Source: Treponema sp. JC4
Lineage (GTDB): Bacteria; Spirochaetota; Spirochaetia; Treponematales; Treponemataceae
Direction of reading: 5' to 3'
NCBI RefSeq assembly: GCF_000260795.1
Contig: NZ_AJGU01000004.1
Span: 90,977 to 154,976 of the forward strand
Length of the DNA: 64,000 bases
A program made the position numbers and the translations under genes. Below, in pieces: positions 59,740 to 64,000 of this stretch (within the stretch, counting starts at the first letter, position 1; each line of letters opens with the position of its first letter). The notes beneath the pieces were generated by a model that worked only from the letters and a program-made list of their open reading frames with translations, made no database searches and was not told the DNA's origin.

Positions 59740-60561
59740 ATGGCAGTTATTACAGTTTCTAGACAGGTTGCAGCTCATGGAGATGAGGTTGCGGCAGAGT
59801 TGGCTAAGTTACTCAATTATAAATTCGTAACTCGTAAAGATATTGAAAAGCGCATTGTTGAACTGGGTTTCCCGGAGTCAAAAATGCCTAAGTATGATGA
59901 GCGAAAGCCCGGATTTTTTGCTTCCCTTGCAAAGAATCGAGATGAATATTTTAACTATGCACAGTATGCAATTCTTGAAGCTGCCCAGCAGAAGAATGTG
60001 ATTATTATCGGACGCGGTGCTTTTGCAGTTTTGCAGGGAGTTCCGAATAATATCAGTGTTCGTCTTGTTGCTGATGAAAAGACCAGAATTGAACGCCTTC
60101 GAGCTGAATTCAACTGGGACGAAAAGCAGGCAAAGCAGCGTATTCAGGAAAGTGATGCAAACCGCGCCGGCTTCCACAGAAGCTTCTTTAATATTGAAGA
60201 TAATGACAGCACTCTTTTTCACATGGTTTTGAATACAGGTATGATTCCTGAAGAGATTGCCGCAGAACAGATTGCCCACTTTGTTGAAAAAACAGTTACT
60301 GTAAAGCAGGAAGAAGCCGGTAATAAAATGCTGGAAGAACTTCTTAAGGCTCAGACAATTGTAAATAAACTCAGTTTTGAATATCACCTGAATATTGAGT
60401 TTGTTCATGCAACAATTGAAGATAAAACTGTAATACTTCACGGTGTTTCGGACAGCCCTGGAATTGTTGAGCAGGCCCTTCAGATTATCAAACGTGAAAT
60501 GCCAGGCTACGACGCAAAGTCCGCAGTCAGCATTATCCACGATTTTAAGGGATACCAGTAA
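59740..60561 (+). CDS. Cytidylate kinase-like protein with BON-like C-terminus
   Basis: 273 aa. Residues 1-195 are a cytidylate-kinase-like fold (MAVITVSRQVAAHGDEVAAE, NVIIIGRGAFAVLQG, RFMLVADEKTRI-like VRLVADEKTRIERLRAEFNW), although the usual GxxGSGKS loop is replaced by SRQVAAHGDE. Residues 205-273 (HLNIEFVHATIEDKTVILHG, VEQALQIIKREMPGYDA) look like a BON module, normally a membrane or ligand-binding domain. This fusion is uncommon. The substrate is unknown. A second, shorter paralogue is at 42827. Confidence 0.78.
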   Translation: MAVITVSRQVAAHGDEVAAELAKLLNYKFVTRKDIEKRIVELGFPESKMPKYDERKPGFFASLAKNRDEYFNYAQYAILEAAQQKNVIIIGRGAFAVLQGVPNNISVRLVADEKTRIERLRAEFNWDEKQAKQRIQESDANRAGFHRSFFNIEDNDSTLFHMVLNTGMIPEEIAAEQIAHFVEKTVTVKQEEAGNKMLEELLKAQTIVNKLSFEYHLNIEFVHATIEDKTVILHGVSDSPGIVEQALQIIKREMPGYDAKSAVSIIHDFKGYQ

Positions 60562-60573
60562 ACTTTTTATAAT

Positions 60574-60727
60574 GAAAAAAAACGCAAGGGAGTAGAGTGT
60601 GTGATAAAAACACTCTGATTGTGACGGCCGCGAAAGCGGCCATTTTTATAGTTACTATGCCACAATCAGCGTGTAGCGCGATATCGCGCGGTTTTGTCAC
60701 ACACTCTGCGACCGGGAGTATTTTTAC
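60574..60727 (+). repeat. Structured dispersed element, family A, copy 4
   Basis: P2 AGAGTGTGTGA-TAAAA with TTTTG-TCACACACTCT (60594-60609, 60692-60707), unrelated in sequence to copies 1-3 but fully paired. P3 CTGATTGTG/CACAATCAG, P4 GGCCGCGAAAGCGGCC, P5 GCGCGATATCGCGC. Constant loops GCAAGGGAG, AACACT, CGTGTA, CGACCGGGAG. P1 is weak, A-run against T-run. Confidence 0.88.
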
Positions 60728-60736
60728 TTTGTTACA

Positions 60737-60765
60737 TTGTTTTTTCTGTCATAATCCTTTATAAT
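60737..60765 (+). promoter_or_regulatory. Promoter of pgsA, nearly leaderless
   Basis: TTGTTT (60737-60742), 17-nt spacer, TATAAT (60760-60765); the ATG follows after 9 nt with no Shine-Dalgarno. Element copy 4 ends 10 nt upstream. Confidence 0.68.
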
Positions 60766-60774
60766 AATTTTATT

Positions 60775-61371
60775 ATGAAGCTTTCAAACAAATTCACTCT
60801 TACCCGCATTCTTTTATCACCAGTATTTTTTATTTTGTATTTTCTTCCTATCTGGACTGGCGGACTTTTTGCTAAAGCATCAGTTGTAATTGCAATTCCT
60901 CTCCTTTGTTTTATGGAGTTTACAGATTTTCTGGACGGATTTTTTGCACGCCGCAACAACGAGGTAAGCGATTTTGGAAAACTTTTTGACCCTTTTGCTG
61001 ATGTTGTAGTTCATCTTGGAACCTTCCTCTGCTTTATGTTCTCTTTTGATCCTAAACTCAGTTACATGAAGCCATTCCTTTTTATCCTGATTCTCTACCG
61101 TGAAATGACAATGAACTTTATCCGTATGGTTGCAGTAAAAAAAGGAACTGCAATTGCAGCTCGTAAGGGCGGAAAGTTCAAGACAGTAATGTATGTTGCT
61201 TCAGGCTTCTTTGCTCTTTTCCTTGAAACTCTTGTTCGCTTTGGAATTCAGCCGGAATGCTTTGGAACTCTTAAACTTGTTTCCCTCATTCTTTTTATCA
61301 TCTGTGTTCTTTGCAGCTACGTTTCTTTTATCGATTATCTGATTCACTTCGGTAAGCTTCTTAAAGATTAA
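60775..61371 (+). CDS. pgsA: CDP-alcohol phosphatidyltransferase (PgsA-like)
   Basis: 198 aa from the ATG at 60775; longer readings start inside the repeat. The CDP-alcohol transferase motif is complete: DGFFARRNNEVSDFG then KLFDPFAD, i.e. DG-x2-AR-x8-G-x3-D-x3-D. About six membrane helices. The enzyme joins CDP-diacylglycerol with glycerol-3-phosphate (PgsA) or another alcohol; PgsA is the best guess from the TLTRILLSPVFFILYF start. Confidence 0.87.
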   Translation: MKLSNKFTLTRILLSPVFFILYFLPIWTGGLFAKASVVIAIPLLCFMEFTDFLDGFFARRNNEVSDFGKLFDPFADVVVHLGTFLCFMFSFDPKLSYMKPFLFILILYREMTMNFIRMVAVKKGTAIAARKGGKFKTVMYVASGFFALFLETLVRFGIQPECFGTLKLVSLILFIICVLCSYVSFIDYLIHFGKLLKD

Positions 61372-61507
61372 CAATTTTTCCTGCACATTGCCTGATGTGC
61401 GGGGGTATCAAAGTCAGCCTGCTTTCTCAATTTTTCCGGGGTTCTTGCAACCTTTTAAGTAATACTGTATTTTATTAGCATAATTAAAGTTTTTTCAGAG
61501 GTTTTAT

Positions 61508-62107
61508 ATGACTATTACGTGTCTTGATTTGGAAGGTGTTTTGGTTCCTGAGATTTGGATTGCTTTTGCTGATGCAGTTGGAATTCCTGAACTTCGTCGT
61601 ACAACACGTGATGAACCGGATTATGATAAACTTATGAACTTCCGTATAAAAATCCTGAAAGAACATAATCTTGGACTTAAAGAAATCCAGGATACAATCA
61701 AAAAAATTGACCCTCTTCCTGGTGCAAAAGAATTCCTTGATGAGCTTAAGAAAGTTTGCCAGGTTATTATTATCAGTGATACTTTTGAACAGTTTGCTGC
61801 CCCTCTTATGGCAAAACTGGGCTATCCTACAATTTTCTGTAACAGCCTTGAAGTTGCAGCAAACGGCGAAATCACCGGTTATAAAATGCGCTGCGAGCAG
61901 AGTAAGCTTACAACTGTAAAAGCCCTTCAGTCTATTGGTTTTGAAACAATTGCCAGCGGTGACAGTTTCAATGACCTTGGAATGATTAAGGCTTCTAAAG
62001 CAGGCTTCCTTTTCCGCTCAACAGAGAGCATTATAAAGGAATATCCTCAGTTCCCAGCCTTTACAGAATATTCAGAATTGCTTGAGGCAGTAAAAAAAGC
62101 AGTCTAA
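61508..62107 (+). CDS. thrH: Phosphoserine phosphatase/homoserine phosphotransferase ThrH
   Basis: 199 aa HAD-fold enzyme. Motif I CLDLEGVLVPEIWIAFAD, motif II IIISDTFEQFAAPLM, motif III/IV CEQSKLTTVKALQ and ASGDSFNDLGMIKAS. The DLEG (rather than DxDGT) start is the ThrH mark. It dephosphorylates phosphoserine and can move phosphate to homoserine, linking serine and threonine synthesis. AGAGG before the ATG. The 136-nt gap before it holds a hairpin CCTGCACAT/ATGTGCGGG without a T-run. Confidence 0.93.
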   Translation: MTITCLDLEGVLVPEIWIAFADAVGIPELRRTTRDEPDYDKLMNFRIKILKEHNLGLKEIQDTIKKIDPLPGAKEFLDELKKVCQVIIISDTFEQFAAPLMAKLGYPTIFCNSLEVAANGEITGYKMRCEQSKLTTVKALQSIGFETIASGDSFNDLGMIKASKAGFLFRSTESIIKEYPQFPAFTEYSELLEAVKKAV

Positions 62108-62134
62108 ATAGAAAAAAAGACTGTAAATTTTTAT

Positions 62135-62148
62135 TTCTGTGTTATAAT
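62135..62148 (+). promoter_or_regulatory. Extended -10 promoter of the GGDEF-EAL gene
   Basis: TTCTGTGTTATAAT, third copy of the 14-mer found at 37498 and 40321. The ATG lies 38 nt downstream without a clear Shine-Dalgarno. Confidence 0.68.
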
Positions 62149-62186
62149 TAACTTCATAATAATATTTTTACTTTAGTTTGTGGCCT

Positions 62187-64000
62187 ATGAAGTTAGCCTT
62201 TACTATTATTTCACTTATCGAAATTTTCTCGCTATTTGTCCTGTACTTTTGTGCATTTAAAAAAATCATCAAGACTACACGTCTTGAGATTGCACTGATT
62301 ACTTCGGTATTTGTTATTACAAGTTCTTACCTTTTAATGTGCTACACTCCTTATGCCACACGCGCAATGTTTCTGGCTTCCCTTTATTTTGCGGCAATGG
62401 ACTGGATCTTAATCTTCCTTTCCATGAGCCTCTTATGGCTTCCTTATTACAGTCAGAAAAGAAAACTCTACTATAAATTTTTCAATGGTCTTGTATTTTT
62501 TGCGATTGCAGATTCAGTCTATCTTATGCTGAATTTCTGTTTACACAATACGGTTGATTTTATTCCTGTTCATAATGAAAACGGAAGGGTATTCTGCTGG
62601 ATCTTTATTTTTAAGCCCCAGTATTACTTCCACATGATTTTCTCTTATTTCCTTGCCTGTACCTTTATTGTGCTTAGTATTGTCAGGGTTGCAAAGATTC
62701 CGGTGCTTTTTCAGAAAAAGTATTATATGCTGCTCGGTGCTTTCTGTACGGGAGTTGTGATAAACGGATTTTTTGTTGCCTTCCACTGGCCTTTTAATTT
62801 TTCAATTATGATATATCCGATTGTTCTATATATATACCTTTATTTTATTTTGAGTACGGTTCCAAAGGAATTTTCCGGTATTTTGATGGAACAGGTTGCC
62901 CTCAATATCAGTACTGCGGTTATCTGTTATGATCTGGATGGAAAATGCCTTTTTGCCAACAATATTGCAAGACTTTTATTCCGTTCTGTATCAGATGAAA
63001 ATAAAAATGTTTTCCTTGAAAGCTATCTTATGCAGTGGAAAAACGATTTGCCGGATGATGCAGATTCTATTCCGATTGAAGATGAAAATTTCTTAATTAA
63101 TGATATTATTCATACTTTTTCCGGTGAACTTGCCCGCCTTACAGACAAAAAAGGCCGGCCAATCGGTTATCTGATTAAGCTGGATGATAAAACAGAATAT
63201 CTGACTATTCTTGAAAAAGAAAAATATCTTGCAAGCCACGATGCACTTACAGGACTTTTGAACAGAGAAGCCTTCCTTAAGCATGCAGAAGAAGAACTGA
63301 AACATAATCCGGACAATCAGTATGTTTTTGTATGCTCTGATATTGGTGATTTTAAACTTATAAATGATATTTTTGGCGAAGAAATTGGAAATGAAATCCT
63401 GATTGGAGAAGCCAGAACCTTTGAACAGATTGATTATGAAGGTTGTATTCACGGGCGCATAAGCGGTGATAAGTTTGCAATGCTTATGCGAAAGGAATAT
63501 TTTGATGAAAAAGATATTGTCCGCCGTTTTGAAACTTTCCAGACAAATCTCAGCAAGAGCTTCCATTATCGTATAAGGATATATCTAGGAGTTTATGAGA
63601 TTGAAAATCCTGAAGAAGATATTCTTGCCATGTGTGACCGCGGTTTTGTTGCAATTTCGAAAAACGACAACGAATATACTAAGATTTTGTCTTATTATGA
63701 TATGTCCATGGTTCAGGAATTAATTACAGAAAAAACAATTCTTAACGATTTTACATCTGCGCTTGAACGTGGAGAATTTGTTTTCTATATTCAGCCTCAG
63801 TTTAATGCAAAAACTCAGTGTGTTAACGGAGGTGAGGCTCTTGTCCGCTGGAATCAGCCGCTCAAAGGAGTTTTAAGTCCTAATAATTTTGTTCCTATTC
63901 TGGAAAAAACAGATTACATTGCAAGCCTTGATTATTATATCTGGGAGCAGGTAATAAGAAAGCTAAAAGACTGGAAGGACAGCGGTTTTGATGATTATTA
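62187..64000 (+). CDS. Membrane GGDEF-EAL protein, 3' end outside the window
   Basis: At least 604 codons, open at the window edge. About seven membrane helices in residues 1-225. Then a PAS-like stretch (NISTAVICYDLDGKCLFANN), a GGDEF domain starting SHDALTGLLNREAF whose signature is degenerate (GRISGDKFAML), and an EAL domain starting about residue 515 with GGEALVRWNQPLKGVLSPNN. The EAL residues seen are intact. It is probably a c-di-GMP phosphodiesterase with a non-catalytic GGDEF domain. Confidence 0.9.
   Translation, partial: MKLAFTIISLIEIFSLFVLYFCAFKKIIKTTRLEIALITSVFVITSSYLLMCYTPYATRAMFLASLYFAAMDWILIFLSMSLLWLPYYSQKRKLYYKFFNGLVFFAIADSVYLMLNFCLHNTVDFIPVHNENGRVFCWIFIFKPQYYFHMIFSYFLACTFIVLSIVRVAKIPVLFQKKYYMLLGAFCTGVVINGFFVAFHWPFNFSIMIYPIVLYIYLYFILSTVPKEFSGILMEQVALNISTAVICYDLDGKCLFANNIARLLFRSVSDENKNVFLESYLMQWKNDLPDDADSIPIEDENFLINDIIHTFSGELARLTDKKGRPIGYLIKLDDKTEYLTILEKEKYLASHDALTGLLNREAFLKHAEEELKHNPDNQYVFVCSDIGDFKLINDIFGEEIGNEILIGEARTFEQIDYEGCIHGRISGDKFAMLMRKEYFDEKDIVRRFETFQTNLSKSFHYRIRIYLGVYEIENPEEDILAMCDRGFVAISKNDNEYTKILSYYDMSMVQELITEKTILNDFTSALERGEFVFYIQPQFNAKTQCVNGGEALVRWNQPLKGVLSPNNFVPILEKTDYIASLDYYIWEQVIRKLKDWKDSGFDDY

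Noticed and set aside
1..64000. CRISPR arrays, tRNA genes, prophage or insertion sequences
   Set aside because: No regularly spaced repeats, no cloverleaf-like segment and no transposase, integrase or phage protein were found on either strand.

Overview
The window is chromosomal DNA from a spirochaete, most likely a gut or rumen Treponema. Reasons: the rpmJ-rpsM-rpsK-rpoA-rplQ block is followed by cyclic-nucleotide, PilZ and TPR signalling genes; the UMP kinase is of the archaeal/spirochaetal type; there is a regulatory phosphotransferase chain (EI, HPr, HPr kinase, EIIA) with no sugar permease; lipoproteins and cyclic-di-GMP proteins are frequent; and a secreted GH10 xylanase points to plant polysaccharide use. 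GC content looks moderate, with one clearly AT-rich patch near 41-42.7 kb. No tRNA, rRNA, CRISPR array, transposase, integrase or phage gene was seen.

Layout. 0-2.8 kb: end of the ribosomal protein/RNA polymerase alpha operon, closed by a terminator. 2.9-6.7 kb: tandem cNMP-binding protein, PilZ protein, TPR protein. 6.7-10.4 kb: two small secreted proteins, murB, and divergent cysS. 10.6-13.6 kb: ECF sigma factor, anti-sigma factor and a membrane IPT/transglutaminase-like protein in overlapping order. 13.7-21.1 kb: pyrH, a GH73 lipoprotein with a frameshifted signal peptide, radC, a PEGA protein, htrA, uvrB, rpmB, an MBL hydrolase. 21.2-25.4 kb: livHMGF amino-acid transporter behind a promoter-proximal terminator, then a CBS-ACT sensor. 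25.5-33.1 kb: unknown protein, PTS EIIA, transketolase, PRPP synthetase, FGGY kinase, HAD phosphatase. 33.2-37.5 kb: GGDEF protein, degenerate HD-GYP protein, orphan solute-binding lipoprotein, radical SAM protein. 37.5-40.3 kb: ptsI and the xylanase. 40.3-42.7 kb: small accessory patch (DUF2442/DUF4160 pair, XRE regulator, two unknowns). 42.8-53.2 kb: a minus-strand block (cytidylate kinase-like, glutamine-type ABC transporter, GH18, two-domain ATPase), then MATE, YchJ, RlmB, HlyIII-like and aspS. 53.3-64 kb: HPF, hprK-ptsH-lexA-holA, YdbC, a frameshifted lipoprotein with a LysM-like partner, NUDIX, cytidylate kinase-like, pgsA, thrH and the start of a GGDEF-EAL protein.

The most unusual signal is a family of dispersed structured elements of about 150-160 nt (14.4, 16.3, 29.6 and 60.6 kb, plus a reduced copy at 8.75 kb). 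Primary sequence in several helices differs completely between copies while pairing is kept, and short loop sequences stay constant. That is covariation, the mark of selection on an RNA or DNA fold. One copy sits inside a second, larger palindromic element. Other long hairpins lie at 10.4, 13.6, 42.7 and 53.8 kb.

Two further patterns stand out. At least seven genes have a -10 box 6-11 nt before the start codon and no Shine-Dalgarno sequence, which predicts leaderless or nearly leaderless mRNAs. Several regulatory or membrane proteins have lost a key residue of their family: HD-GYP without the HD histidine, transglutaminase fold without cysteine, degenerate GGDEF, degenerate first ATPase domain, HlyIII-like without part of its metal site. 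Two genes carry single-base frameshifts in A/T runs; these may be assembly errors, inactivation or slippage.
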